A stretch of 64,000 nucleotides of DNA from an uncultured Vampirovibrio sp. (GCA_910583875.1 CAJTXT010000001.1:248001-312000), one strand, 5' to 3'. Shown: positions 9,083 to 18,245, numbered from the stretch's first letter. Numbers and translations are program-made. Notes: generated by a model not told the origin, from the letters alone.

Positions 9083-9376
9083 ATGTTAAAGAAACTTTGT
9101 TCATTATTAATTTTATCAGCATTTCTAAGTATTTCAGCACCTGCATTTGCAAAAGGTGGTACACATGGCACAAATGGTGAAGTATCAGGAAAAAGTGTTG
9201 GTGCAGCTGTATGCTCTTTATTAGTTTGGCCTGGCATCGGACAAGCAATAAATAAACAAGATAAGAAAAAGAATATTACACACGCGGTATTAGGCTTAAC
9301 AGGTGTATTTAGAATTTGGTCTTTCTATGATGCATTAGTTGATCGTGACGGCGGTGTATGGGAAAACAGAATTTAG
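9083..9376 (+). CDS. Small secreted protein with C-terminal hydrophobic segment
   Basis: A 97-residue protein with a clear Sec signal peptide (MLKKLCSLLILSAFL...APAFA, cleavage predicted after residue 23). The exported part is Gly-rich, then contains a hydrophobic stretch (VGAAVCSLLVWPGIGQAI) and a second one near residue 75. Preceded by AAAAGGGG about 7 nt from the ATG and followed by a stem-loop terminator. I do not recognise the family; it resembles small envelope proteins with a Gly-zipper-like span. Confidence 0.68.
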   Translation: MLKKLCSLLILSAFLSISAPAFAKGGTHGTNGEVSGKSVGAAVCSLLVWPGIGQAINKQDKKKNITHAVLGLTGVFRIWSFYDALVDRDGGVWENRI

Positions 9377-9397
9377 TTTTTTCAATATTATTACAAT

Positions 9398-9427
9398 AAA
9401 AAAGCTTACCAAATGGTAAGCTTTTTT
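9398..9427 (+). terminator. Intrinsic terminator
   Basis: Thirteen-nt arms (AAAAAAGCTTACC and its complement) around an AAAT loop, with a T-run on the distal side, 21 nt after the stop of the secreted protein gene. Because the arms carry both A and T runs, it can act in both directions. Confidence 0.88.
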
Positions 9428-9487
9428 ATTTTCCCCAATCTAAACCAAATCTATAACCTAAGTCTGTAGTACGCTCTTAATCTTTTT

Positions 9488-9676
9488 TTAATCTAATAAT
9501 GTTTCTAATATGCTGGCATTTTTTATTGCAATTGCATTTTCTTTAACTCTTTGTTTATGAATATATGTTCTTAAAGCTTCACGAATAAGTTCACTTCTTG
9601 TACGATTTTCACCATCTGCAACTTCATCAATCTTTGTTAAAAATTCTTCGGGCATTGAAATCAAAACTCTAGCCAT
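9488..9676 (-). CDS. Ribbon-helix-helix (CopG-type) DNA-binding protein
   Basis: A 62-residue protein with the RHH pattern: a short beta strand (RVLISMP), then helix-turn-helix (EEFLTKIDEVADGENRTRSELIREALR). Such proteins bind operator DNA as dimers and often act as antitoxins or autorepressors. No toxin gene adjoins it: downstream there are only about 60 bp before the terminator, and upstream lies a hairpin repeat. Best called an orphan RHH regulator. Its own promoter is probably in the AT-rich 160 bp upstream. Confidence 0.8.
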   Translation of the reverse strand: MARVLISMPEEFLTKIDEVADGENRTRSELIREALRTYIHKQRVKENAIAIKNASILETLLD

Positions 9677-9816
9677 TGTTTATTTTCCTTTTTGTTATCT
9701 GCTCTCTTGATTATATAAAAACATTCAAGATTTAAAAATTGCATACACAATATATATCATTTTAAAAAAACACATAATTAAAGGCTTTCCTTGCTTCATA
9801 TTTCTTAATATTAGTG

Positions 9817-9938
9817 AAAACAAAAAAAATAAAAATATCTTGGAATTTATTTTCTTGTCCTGTGTTTTTTGCTCTAAAGAGCAAGAAAACAATGGACTTC
9901 TAAAATAAATTCCAAGATATTTTTATTTTTTTTGTTTT
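9817..9938. repeat. Long-hairpin repeat, copy 4
   Basis: Perfect 37-nt arms (9817-9853 and 9902-9938) around a 48-nt core. On the minus strand the core reads GAAGTCCATTG... ...CACAGGACAAG. Its inner stem differs from the other copies and is longer (TTGCTC/GAGCAA around a TTTA loop), again preserving pairing. It lies just downstream of the metallopeptidase-like gene. Confidence 0.92.
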
Positions 9939-9946
9939 GTTCAATT

Positions 9947-10654
9947 CTATAAATCCTCATCTTCAAATCCGGGAGAACGTGTTGGCAGCTTTTTATAACC
10001 GGGGTTTGTATAAACTGCTTTTTTAATATATTTATTTGTATAATCACCTTTTTCAAAAAGCTTTTTAAGCATATTTTCTCTTGTTACCAGAGGGGAAGGA
10101 CTTTTTAGCGCATTAGGATTTTTTTCTGTTAATTTCATCCAAGTTGCAGCTTCAAGAGTCCAAGCATAAGTTTCTTCATTTAATGAAGCAAATTCATCCT
10201 GATGTATTGCTTCATGAGCTAGAAGAGCAGCTATTGCTTCTGGCGGCGCATTACGATGTTTTTCATTTATATAAATATATAATGTTCCCTTTTTCTTCCA
10301 TCCTAATGCGTCAAATGAAGCATATTCAGGGTTGATTTCAGATATATTTTTAAACTCTATTTTAAACGGTTTTTCTGTTAAATTATTACCCATTAATGCA
10401 TTATATGAATATCTTGAAATATTTTCCTTTTGCATTAATTCCATAGCTTGCATTACAGCGCCGTCTTTTGTAATTTTTTTATACTTTTTAGCATAAGCCT
10501 CTGTATCAAATTCCGGCTTATTAACACTCATTCCTTCTTCTGCTTTTACAGCCTTCATTCTGCTTTCATCTAAACCTGCATTACCTGCGGCAAAAGCATA
10601 CGCTTGTGCAAATAGGGCAAATAGAACAACTAAAAATAACTTATCTCTCTTCAT
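9947..10654 (-). CDS. Secreted HExxH putative metallopeptidase
   Basis: A 235-residue exported protein with a signal peptide (MKRDKLFLVVLFALFAQAYAFA, cleavage near residue 22). The centre contains HEAIH preceded by a hydrophobic helix (AAIAALLAHEAIHQDE), matching the zinc metalloprotease HExxH pattern, with further acidic residues (EETYAW) one helix later that could supply the third ligand. Peptidase activity is inference. The 292-bp gap upstream to minC shows no gene. Confidence 0.7.
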   Translation of the reverse strand: MKRDKLFLVVLFALFAQAYAFAAGNAGLDESRMKAVKAEEGMSVNKPEFDTEAYAKKYKKITKDGAVMQAMELMQKENISRYSYNALMGNNLTEKPFKIEFKNISEINPEYASFDALGWKKKGTLYIYINEKHRNAPPEAIAALLAHEAIHQDEFASLNEETYAWTLEAATWMKLTEKNPNALKSPSPLVTRENMLKKLFEKGDYTNKYIKKAVYTNPGYKKLPTRSPGFEDEDL

Positions 10655-10946
10655 AAATTCCTTACTCGTCTTAACTTCATATCATCATTATGGACTATTT
10701 AATTTTTAAGGACAAATTTATTAAAATCAATCACAGAATTATCCAAGACAAAACCCATTATTTAAGAGCATTGAAACTATATGTAAATTTAAGTTAAGTT
10801 TGTTTAGTTATAAAACTATACATATCTGTTTTATTATTTGAAATCATGATTAATTTAGTATATTCTAATCATGTGTGAGAGCCTTATATGGCTATAATGC
10901 CGGAAGTGCAATAAGAACAACGTTTGAAGCAAGAAAAGAGAAGTAT

Positions 10947-11999
10947 ATGGAACAGTTTCTCAACGAGAATATGTATATTATAGATTTAGGAGAAGTTAAT
11001 TCTGCTCCTGAAATTATTTTTGAATTAAGTTCTATTTTAGATAAAGATGAAGCAAAAAATAGAAGAATTTGTTTAAAACTTGGGAATGTTGACTTAAACC
11101 AAGCTCAAATTTTAAGTATAAAATCTCTTATTAACGGTATAGACTCAACTCTTTCAAGTATTGACACAAAATCAGTTGAAACAGAAAAAGTAGCATTAAG
11201 CCTTGGTTTAATTGTTTCAAATGTATCAGCAGAAAATGTATCTGGCATTGTTCCTACACCTGAATATAAAACAGCAGAAGAATTAAAAGAAGAAATGCAA
11301 ACTCCTGTTGAAAATGAACAAGAAAATATTGAAGAAACGTCTAACATAATTGAAGAAAATCAAGAAACTATAATAGAAGAGCAGCCTGTTGAGAATACAG
11401 ATAATACTAACGCAGAAGAAACAACTGAACAACAAGAAACAGTTGGAAATGAAAATGTTATACAATTTACAGCTGCACCTGAGAAAGAAGATGTTCAAGA
11501 TGAACTTGATGTTATATTTGGTTCAGAACCTGTAAATGGAAATGTTTTTGAAATGGAAGTTCCAAAAGAAATCTATGAAGAAAGTGAAGTTCTTACTGAT
11601 ATAGTAGTACCTGAAAATGAGTATACAAAAGAAGATATTGAACTTGAAGGTTTCCCAACAAAATATATAAAACAAACAATACGTTCCGGACAAGTTATAA
11701 CTTATGAAGGGAATGTTGTTATAATTGGTGACTGCCACCCTGGCTGTGAAATCACAGCTTTTGGTGATATTACTGTATGGGGCATATTAAGCGGTATTGC
11801 ACATGCAGGTGCAGGCGGTAATCAAAAAGCAAGAGTACGTGCATTAAAAATGAATGCAATACAATTAAGAATTGCAAATTGTTATTCAAGAAGACCTGAT
11901 TCATTGAATACAGTATTTATTGAAAAAACAAATTCTTTCACACCGGAAGAAGCAAGAATAATAAACGGTGAAATAGTAGTATTTAAAATAAACGATTAA
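10947..11999 (+). CDS. minC: Septum site-determining protein MinC with long acidic linker
   Basis: FtsZ-polymerisation inhibitor, here about 350 residues against a usual 220-260. The N-terminal domain (about 1-95) is followed by an Asp/Glu/Asn-rich linker of about 130 residues that looks disordered. The C-terminal beta-helix is clear (RSGQVITYEGNVVIIGD, CEITAFGDITVWG, GIAHAGAGG), ending in the MinD-binding face. I chose the ATG at 10947 because AAGAGAAG precedes it; a GTG 24 codons upstream at 10875 has no ribosome site. First gene of minCDE, 12 bp before minD. Confidence 0.9.
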   Translation: MEQFLNENMYIIDLGEVNSAPEIIFELSSILDKDEAKNRRICLKLGNVDLNQAQILSIKSLINGIDSTLSSIDTKSVETEKVALSLGLIVSNVSAENVSGIVPTPEYKTAEELKEEMQTPVENEQENIEETSNIIEENQETIIEEQPVENTDNTNAEETTEQQETVGNENVIQFTAAPEKEDVQDELDVIFGSEPVNGNVFEMEVPKEIYEESEVLTDIVVPENEYTKEDIELEGFPTKYIKQTIRSGQVITYEGNVVIIGDCHPGCEITAFGDITVWGILSGIAHAGAGGNQKARVRALKMNAIQLRIANCYSRRPDSLNTVFIEKTNSFTPEEARIINGEIVVFKIND

Positions 12000-12011
12000 G
12001 GAGCGGATTAG

Positions 12012-12830
12012 ATGACAGGGAGAGTTATAGTTATCACATCCGGTAAAGGCGGTGTAGGAAAAACTACAACAAGTGCTAATATCGGTAGTGCATTAGCTAA
12101 AAACGGACACAGCGTTGTTCTTATTGATACAGATATCGGACTTAGAAACTTAGACCTTTTATTAGGCTTAGAAAATAGAATTGTTTACACTCTTGTTGAT
12201 GTTGTGGAAGAACGTTGCAAACTTAAACAAGCATTAGTAAAAGATAAGAAAAATCCGAACTTATGTTTATTAGCAGCAGCACAAACTCGTGATAAATCTT
12301 CCGTCACAGCTGAACAATTGAAAAAAATTACAGAAAAGCTAAAAAAAGATTATGAATTTATTATTGTTGACTGTCCTGCAGGTATTGAACAAGGTTTCCA
12401 AACTGCTATAGCAGGGGCTTCTGAAGCAATTGTGGTAACAACTCCTGAAATGTCAGCAGTAAGAGATGCGGATAGAATTATCGGTTTATTAGAAGCAGCA
12501 GAAGGCATTGAAAGCTATAAACTTTTAATCAACCGTGTAAGACCGAATATGATTAAAGCTAACGATATGATGAGCGTTGAAGATGTTGAAAATATTCTTT
12601 CTTGTCAAAAAATCGGTATAATTCCGGAAGATACAGGAATTATCACTTCAACAAACAGAGGTGAACCAATCATAAATAATGACAAAGCTCTTGCAGGTAA
12701 AGCATATTTGAATGTTGCAAGAAGAATTAACGGTGAAGAAGTTCCGTTTTTAGACATAGATGAACCTAAAGATTTTGTAGGTAAACTAAAAAAATTCTTT
12801 TCAGGTTTAGGTAAAGGAAAGGAGCAATAA
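12012..12830 (+). CDS. minD: Septum site-determining protein MinD
   Basis: Membrane-associated ParA/MinD ATPase, 272 residues. The deviant Walker A motif GKGGVGKT is at residues 11-18 with signature lysine K12. The Walker B-like segment FIIVDCPAG and the NRVRP motif follow. A C-terminal basic amphipathic helix (VGKLKKFFSGLGKG) is the membrane-targeting sequence. With GGAG before its ATG, it lies between minC and minE and its stop abuts the minE start. It should recruit MinC and be released by MinE. Confidence 0.97.
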   Translation: MTGRVIVITSGKGGVGKTTTSANIGSALAKNGHSVVLIDTDIGLRNLDLLLGLENRIVYTLVDVVEERCKLKQALVKDKKNPNLCLLAAAQTRDKSSVTAEQLKKITEKLKKDYEFIIVDCPAGIEQGFQTAIAGASEAIVVTTPEMSAVRDADRIIGLLEAAEGIESYKLLINRVRPNMIKANDMMSVEDVENILSCQKIGIIPEDTGIITSTNRGEPIINNDKALAGKAYLNVARRINGEEVPFLDIDEPKDFVGKLKKFFSGLGKGKEQ

Positions 12831-13391
12831 ATGAAAACACTTTTTTCCGATATTTATAATAAAATAATGGACTGGTTCCAAACAGATAAATCTGAAAACA
12901 CAAGCGAATGCGCTACAAACAGACTTCAGGTTATCTTAATGCATGACAGAACAAAATTAGACCCTCTAATCATGAACAAAATGCGTGAAGAATTAATTGA
13001 CGTATTTTCTAAATATGTTGTTATTGATAAAGAAGAACTTGAAATCGGTTTAAAAAATGAAGGCGATGCAGTTGCTTTAATGTTGAATATTCCGATTGTA
13101 AGAGCAAAAACAGAAGAAGAACTTGAAGAAATTAGAAAGAAACTTCAAGAGGAAGAAGAAAAAGTTTCTGAATCTGACAACGATGAAGATGAAGAAGAGT
13201 CTAAAGAAGAATCTGAAGATAATGAAGCAGATGAAGACTCTGAAGACGATGAAAATTCAGAAGAAGATGATAAAGATACAGATGAAAACGAAGATGAAGA
13301 AGCTTCTGATGATGAAATAGTTGAAGACAATGATGAAGCAGAAACAAAAGAAGCTGAAATTGTCGAAGACAAAAGCGAAAAAGAAGAATAA
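12831..13391 (+). CDS. minE: Cell division topological specificity factor MinE with acidic tail
   Basis: Residues 28-92 match MinE (RLQVILMHDRTKLDP, then EELIDVFSKYVVIDKEELEI), the part that stimulates MinD ATPase and dimerises. Residues 92-186 form an almost purely Asp/Glu/Ser/Lys tail that roughly doubles the usual length of about 90 residues. The start ATG follows the minD stop directly, with AGGAGC in the minD end as ribosome site. A stem-loop terminator follows. The reverse-strand Ser-rich frame here is a shadow of the acidic tail. Confidence 0.92.
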   Translation: MKTLFSDIYNKIMDWFQTDKSENTSECATNRLQVILMHDRTKLDPLIMNKMREELIDVFSKYVVIDKEELEIGLKNEGDAVALMLNIPIVRAKTEEELEEIRKKLQEEEEKVSESDNDEDEEESKEESEDNEADEDSEDDENSEEDDKDTDENEDEEASDDEIVEDNDEAETKEAEIVEDKSEKEE

Positions 13392-13415
13392 ATAAAACAA
13401 AAAAATTGAAAAAAT

Positions 13416-13448
13416 AAAAAGAGGGGTGCATTTTTAACCCTCTTTTTT
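13416..13448 (+). terminator. Intrinsic terminator of minCDE
   Basis: AAAAAGAGGG pairs with CCCTCTTTTT across a 12-nt loop, with a T-run, 24 nt after the minE stop. Confidence 0.88.
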
Positions 13449-13522
13449 ATTTTTTAATATTCTCTCATTTCTTTATATTAGTTTGACTACTTTCCCTAAA
13501 ATCTTTGATTATATAATATACC

Positions 13523-13669
13523 GTCATGCTGAACTTGTTTCAGCATCTTACTAACTATTAATATACACATCTGATACGGAAAAGTCCAAACTCAAATAGA
13601 CTTACCCAAAATATAAAATCATTGTTTAACTAGACAACTGGAAAGATGCTGAAACAAGTTCAGCATGAC
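13523..13669. repeat. GTCAT-family palindromes, inverted pair
   Basis: The 385-bp gap after minE has no gene. It holds two copies of the dispersed palindrome, GTCATGCTGAACTTGTTTCAGCATCTTA at 13523-13550 and its reverse complement at 13643-13669. Each can form a stem (ATGCTGAA/TTCAGCAT) and the two can also pair with each other. Other copies lie at 15344, 15402, 18218, 40933, 41025, 41287, 51725, 51872, 62949, 63037 and 63543. Confidence 0.9.
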
Positions 13670-13776
13670 AATTATTACTTCTAAATGCTTTTCATTTTAA
13701 CAACTATAAGAATTTTTAGGTTGTAATGGGAAGGGATATGTTATAATAATATTTATTATAAAAACAGAAAGCAGTT

Positions 13777-14454
13777 ATGAGTTTTCCCCATAAATTTAAG
13801 TATATTTTCAAAGTTTCTGAAAAAACAAAAATTAGCGACATCTTTCAAATTTTTATAATTATAATTTTATTGGTTTTCATTATATTTTTATCAATTCCTT
13901 TTGGCATTATAATTTCAAGCAATTTTAATCATGACTGCTCGCCTTGCGGATATTTAGAATGCAGAGCAGGATTTAAAAAAGCTCTTGCAGCCATTAATCA
14001 ATCAGTTTCATTAGAAAAAGAGTTAAATAATAAAGTATCTTATGAAAACGCAAACGATTTCGGTTTGATATTAACTAAACGATTGAACCTAATTGAAATT
14101 TATAATGTTAAAAATGTAGATATAAAAGAATCAGATAAAATAAGGACCATGAATAAAAAGGATATAAAAAAATATAATCTTTCAGAATATGAAGGAAAAC
14201 CAATATTAGTTCAGGCAGACGGTATAACTTATATGATATCTAAATTTGAACAGGGTTGTAAAAATGTTGATTTAAACAATCCCGATAATTGCAGTTGTTT
14301 GATAGATGCTGATTTAAACGGTTTCAATAACAAGCCTAATGATAAAACAGGTTTTACCCCTAAGCGTAATAAAAATGACAGATACACTTTTGTAATAGAC
14401 GGCAATAGTAATCAAATATTACCATTAAAAATTTATCATAACTATATGGAGTAA
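13777..14454 (+). CDS. Membrane-anchored pilin-like protein
   Basis: A 225-residue protein with a single membrane span at about residues 28-50 (a run of I, L, V and F) and the rest probably extracytoplasmic. The exterior part has paired cysteines (HDCSPCGYLEC, DNCSC), a segment reminiscent of type IV pilin helices (FKKALAAINQSVSLEKEL), and a DLNGFNNKPN...DRYTF stretch like the end of pseudopilins. There is no prepilin peptidase site, so it would not be processed as a pilin. GGAG near its stop serves the next gene, so the two are probably co-transcribed. Confidence 0.62.
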   Translation: MSFPHKFKYIFKVSEKTKISDIFQIFIIIILLVFIIFLSIPFGIIISSNFNHDCSPCGYLECRAGFKKALAAINQSVSLEKELNNKVSYENANDFGLILTKRLNLIEIYNVKNVDIKESDKIRTMNKKDIKKYNLSEYEGKPILVQADGITYMISKFEQGCKNVDLNNPDNCSCLIDADLNGFNNKPNDKTGFTPKRNKNDRYTFVIDGNSNQILPLKIYHNYME

Positions 14455-14457
14455 ATA

Positions 14458-15261
14458 GTGGACAATAATAATATTAATGAAGAACAACTTGAAGAAAATA
14501 TAGAAGAAAAACTTGAAGAAAAAATACCTGATATATCTGAAATAAGAGAATTTCGTAACGATATTATCCTATTTTTATTTTTCATTATACTACTATTATT
14601 TGTTTCATTAATGATAATACCAACCACGATGAATAATACTCGCAAACCTGCAATATATTTGTACCCTGAAAAAACAACAACAATATCTGTTAAACTTGAT
14701 AAATCAATAAAATATAATAATGTAATACCAACATATAAAAACGGCTGGTTGGTAGAGGCTGAACAAAATGGTACTTTAAGAGATTTACAACCTAAAAATA
14801 CAAAATGCAGTAAACTCCCATACAAAGAATTTGGTTTTGAATATGCAAAACAAGCGTGCGAAATAAATAAGTACCCATATATTTATTGGGACGGCATACA
14901 ATTACATAAGCCACTGCCAACAAAAAATGAAGGATTTATAGTTAAAGCAAATAATATTTCTGAATTTTTAGCAGAAAAAACTGATAAAATGAAATTTAAT
15001 GAAACAGAAAAGGCTGAATTTATCAGATATTGGAGCAAAACTATCTTAGAAAAAAATTGGAAAGAATATAAAATATACTTTTTACAGAATGAAGAAGTTG
15101 ACAATTATTATCCGATTTATATAGAACCAAAACCTGAAAGTTCAAACAGAGTGCAAATAGTCATTAAAAAAGCAAGGAAAAATGAAAAGATAAACGAACA
15201 AAAATTACTTCCTATTGAGCGTAATGGTTATACATTTGTTGAATGGGGCGGAATTATATAA
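14458..15261 (+). CDS. Membrane-anchored protein with KPAIYLYPEK domain
   Basis: A 267-residue protein starting at GTG, 11 nt after a GGAG ribosome site in the preceding gene. Residues 1-35 are an acidic, possibly coiled-coil, cytoplasmic segment. A membrane span follows at about 38-60, then an exterior domain opening with RKPAIYLYPEKTTTISVKLD, a motif I associate with a family of uncharacterised exported bacterial proteins. The domain ends in GYTFVEWGGI. Function unknown; the pairing with the pilin-like neighbour suggests an envelope role. Confidence 0.65.
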   Translation: MDNNNINEEQLEENIEEKLEEKIPDISEIREFRNDIILFLFFIILLLFVSLMIIPTTMNNTRKPAIYLYPEKTTTISVKLDKSIKYNNVIPTYKNGWLVEAEQNGTLRDLQPKNTKCSKLPYKEFGFEYAKQACEINKYPYIYWDGIQLHKPLPTKNEGFIVKANNISEFLAEKTDKMKFNETEKAEFIRYWSKTILEKNWKEYKIYFLQNEEVDNYYPIYIEPKPESSNRVQIVIKKARKNEKINEQKLLPIERNGYTFVEWGGII

Positions 15262-15343
15262 ATTTTTTATTTTCTAGTATAATTGGCATAACAAGCTTGT
15301 TTAAATACTTTTCCTAAAAATTTTAATTATATAAAATACAATT

Positions 15344-15478
15344 GTCATGCTGAACTTGTTTGACTACTTTTTCCAAAATCTTTGATTATATAAAACATCC
15401 TGTCATGCTGAACTTGTTTGACTACTTTTTCCAAAATCTTTGATTTTGGAAAAAGTAGTCAAACAAGTTCAGCATGAC
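15344..15478. repeat. Tandem and perfect palindromic GTCAT-family repeat
   Basis: A 58-bp unit starting GTCATGCTGAACTTGTTTGACTAC occurs at 15344-15401 and again from 15402. The second copy runs into its own reverse complement: arms 15402-15438 and 15442-15478 are 37 nt each and perfectly complementary, with a 3-nt loop. Arms combine the common GTCATGCTGAACTTGTTT half-site with a TGACTACTTTTTCC segment that reappears degenerately near 41100-41250. Confidence 0.9.
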
Positions 15479-15511
15479 GTTGTTTTGAAATTCTAATTTT
15501 TATAGAAATAA

Positions 15512-16729
15512 CTATTTATTTTTTACTAAATACTTTCCGTCTTTGACCCTTGCTGCAAAATAGGGCTTATCTTTGTTTGTTTCTTTTAAGAAAATAATAA
15601 ACGGTCTATCTAAATAATAGTAATTATTTAGAATAACTTCAATATTATCTATATAGAGAGCATTCGCATAAGTAACAGCCATAGCAGCTTCACTTTTTAA
15701 TTTTGCACCTTTATTGTTAAGGTCAAATTTTATAGTTTGTATTGTTTTATCTATTTTCCAATAATCACCTATTTTTTCATAGTCCTTAGCTTTAATTTTC
15801 CTATCTGCAAGTTCTTTATTATAATCAAGCATCTCATCAATATGAATATATGGTACTTGTAAGAAGTTACTATATTTTATACTTATTTCCTTATTTTTAT
15901 ATTTTTCAGGATTCTTTGAAATTATGTCATTTACACGTTTTTGGCTATATTCATTCTCGTGTTTAGCTTTATCAAGCATTTCATAATAAATTTCATCAAA
16001 AGAAGCAGTTGAATCTGTCATATAAAAAATCATTTCTTCTGAATTATCTTCATTATAAAGTTTAAACGCAAAATCATTATCATTTGCATAGAAAATATTT
16101 CCCAACTGACGAAGCTGCTCAGATTTTATTCTACGTGCAGAATCAAGCCCGAAAAATTTATATTTTGTTGTTTTATCAGCACCAAAATATTTAGGTTCTA
16201 TATCAGTAAAAGCAGTTTTAAAAGGGAAATTTTTAAGAAGCATTGAATAAATAAAATATTTATTTGTTTCATTATCTGCAACATTTTCAAACTTAAAACT
16301 ATTCAGAATATCACTTTTTTCTTTAAACTTATCCCAAATACCTTTTTCTATCTCTTTTTTAAGGTTCAAAGTCATTTTACCGACTTTTATATAATAAGAA
16401 TTTTCATTTAAGTCTTCTTTAGTAAACTTTTGTTTGTTAAGTTCATCAGCTAAAGGCGGATTACCATCAACAAATTCAATAGTGTTATTTCTATCAACAA
16501 GATTTATAAACTCATTCCAGCACAATTGAAAAGTAGGTGTCCAGCTGTTACCTTTTGCAACAGCAAACCCTTGTTTACTGTATGTAGGCAGAAATTCTTG
16601 CGTAATTTTTTGAGGCTTTATAATCTCTTTTTGTGAAGCATTTACCATATTAACATCGCCAATAATTGCAATTAGAACAAGTATGGTCACAAAAATATTC
16701 CAAATAATTTTACTTATATTTTTTAGCAT
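15512..16729 (-). CDS. Serpin-like secreted protein
   Basis: About 405 residues from the ATG at 16729, which has AAGGAG six nt upstream; the frame extends 13 codons further without a ribosome site. An N-terminal hydrophobic segment looks like a signal peptide or anchor. Near the C-terminus, LNNKGAKLKSEAAMAVTYA resembles the serpin hinge and DRPFIIFLKE...PYFAARV resembles the serpin C-terminal strand. The rest is too divergent to align by eye. If correct, it would inhibit serine proteases outside the cell, perhaps host ones. Confidence 0.55.
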   Translation of the reverse strand: MLKNISKIIWNIFVTILVLIAIIGDVNMVNASQKEIIKPQKITQEFLPTYSKQGFAVAKGNSWTPTFQLCWNEFINLVDRNNTIEFVDGNPPLADELNKQKFTKEDLNENSYYIKVGKMTLNLKKEIEKGIWDKFKEKSDILNSFKFENVADNETNKYFIYSMLLKNFPFKTAFTDIEPKYFGADKTTKYKFFGLDSARRIKSEQLRQLGNIFYANDNDFAFKLYNEDNSEEMIFYMTDSTASFDEIYYEMLDKAKHENEYSQKRVNDIISKNPEKYKNKEISIKYSNFLQVPYIHIDEMLDYNKELADRKIKAKDYEKIGDYWKIDKTIQTIKFDLNNKGAKLKSEAAMAVTYANALYIDNIEVILNNYYYLDRPFIIFLKETNKDKPYFAARVKDGKYLVKNK

Positions 16730-16795
16730 AATCACTCCTTTTTCTTTAATATACACTTTTTTACGCAAAATGTATATGCATAAAGATACAAGTAT

Positions 16796-18082
16796 TTAGT
16801 TATTAGTTGCCATTTCAATAAATTCGTCAGGATAAATAAAATCAGACTTAATATTACCCTGTTCATCCTTAATAAGTGCAAAATATTTAGCAATTAATGT
16901 ATCTTGAAGCGCATTACAATTATCAAAATCTTCTTTTGTTTCAAGGTCTAATGTATCAGTATATGAAATTATTTCCATAACAAGCTCCAATAATAAATCG
17001 GCAAATTCTTTATCAAACTTATTTGTAACAGGATTAAATGCACTTTCAAAAGCATTTTCAAAACTATTATTTGAATCATCAATATCCATTAGAGCAGAAA
17101 GTTTTCCAATATAATCAGAAATATTTTTAGCATTTGTTTCATCTTTTTCAATAAATTGTTTTAAAATATCAGCACGATGAGATACTAATGTTTTAGGATT
17201 ATAACAAGTTGCTGTTGATACTAAACTGCATAGATTTTCAGCAAAATCCAAATTTATTTCCCCGTTAGACATAGAAGATGCTTTTATAACTTGAGAGGAT
17301 ATATCCGTATCAATACCACCATAATTTCTTTGTAATTCTTCAATTTTTTCTAAAAGACCTTTTTTTCTTTCAATTTGAGAAAAATCATAACCAGAAGATG
17401 TTCTTGATATTTCAAATAATGAAACTGTTCTATTATATGCTGTTTCCATTTTTTTATTAGAAAATTCTTCACCCGAAGATAATACATGAGAAGCTAATCC
17501 TTTTCTTGTAACTTCATCAGTAATATTACTTAAAATACTTTTTAAAAACTCATCTTCATTTCCGGATAGTGCTTTTAAAACAGATTGTCTTGCTTCTTCT
17601 TTCTTATCAATATATAAAATATTTGTTTTTGTAGGTTTTTCAACTCCATCTATGACTCTATTTAAGAATTGCTTTTGCGTCTGTTCTTTAGAAGCTAAAT
17701 CACCTAAAATTGATTGATATATAGATACAAACTTTTGAACATATTCTTGATTAACACTACCGTCAGTATTTGATAAAAGCGCTTCAACTGTGGTTTTGTC
17801 AATATTCAAACTTGCTATTTCACCTGTAGGTAAAGAAACTTTACTTGCTATTTTTTGCATATTTCCATTTGAATCAGAAACAAGAAAAACAGGATACTCT
17901 TTTGCTTTTTTATTAATGGAATTTCCAAATGAAATATTGTTATAGGATTGAAAATTTTGCGAATTAACCGAAGCATATTTATATTCTGCTTGTGTTGGTT
18001 CAGCAGTTTTAACTATATTACTTTTACTTGAATTAAAACTTAAATTTATATTTTTTATGGGAATATTATTAGAAATTTGCAT
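16796..18082 (-). CDS. Hypothetical protein with N-terminal ISFG motif
   Basis: A 428-residue protein not recognised as any family. Residues 1-55 are polar and Asn/Ser-rich, with NLSF near 14 and NNISFGNS near 48. The remainder is predicted mostly alpha-helical and acidic, without membrane spans. GAGGA lies 10 nt before the ATG. The N-terminal SFG pattern recurs at 39690 (NNVSFG) and 58297 (YHVSFRG). Function unknown. Confidence 0.65.
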   Translation of the reverse strand: MQISNNIPIKNINLSFNSSKSNIVKTAEPTQAEYKYASVNSQNFQSYNNISFGNSINKKAKEYPVFLVSDSNGNMQKIASKVSLPTGEIASLNIDKTTVEALLSNTDGSVNQEYVQKFVSIYQSILGDLASKEQTQKQFLNRVIDGVEKPTKTNILYIDKKEEARQSVLKALSGNEDEFLKSILSNITDEVTRKGLASHVLSSGEEFSNKKMETAYNRTVSLFEISRTSSGYDFSQIERKKGLLEKIEELQRNYGGIDTDISSQVIKASSMSNGEINLDFAENLCSLVSTATCYNPKTLVSHRADILKQFIEKDETNAKNISDYIGKLSALMDIDDSNNSFENAFESAFNPVTNKFDKEFADLLLELVMEIISYTDTLDLETKEDFDNCNALQDTLIAKYFALIKDEQGNIKSDFIYPDEFIEMATNN

Positions 18083-18217
18083 ACTGCCATCCTCACAGGG
18101 GATATAAAGCTTGTAAATTAATTAAGTTGCTATTGATTTGAAGAAACTTAACACAAATAATTAATAATTAAATTAATTTTAACTTATATATCAAATTCAA
18201 ATAAAATAGCAAAAATT

Positions 18218-18245
18218 GTCACTCTGAACTTGTTTCAGAGTCTTA
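18218..18245. repeat. GTCAT-family palindrome
   Basis: GTCACTCTGAACTTGTTTCAGAGTCTTA: same loop as the other copies but stem CTCTGAA/TTCAGAG, so both arms have changed together. The 430-bp gap from 18083 also contains the RNA-like segment at 18403. Confidence 0.88.

Noticed and set aside
9488..9676. RHH protein as antitoxin of a toxin-antitoxin pair
   Set aside because: No toxin-like gene adjoins it on either side; only a terminator and a hairpin repeat do.
13145..13372. Serine-rich minus-strand frame
   Set aside because: It is the antisense of the Glu/Asp codons in the minE acidic tail; no ribosome site and no independent signal.
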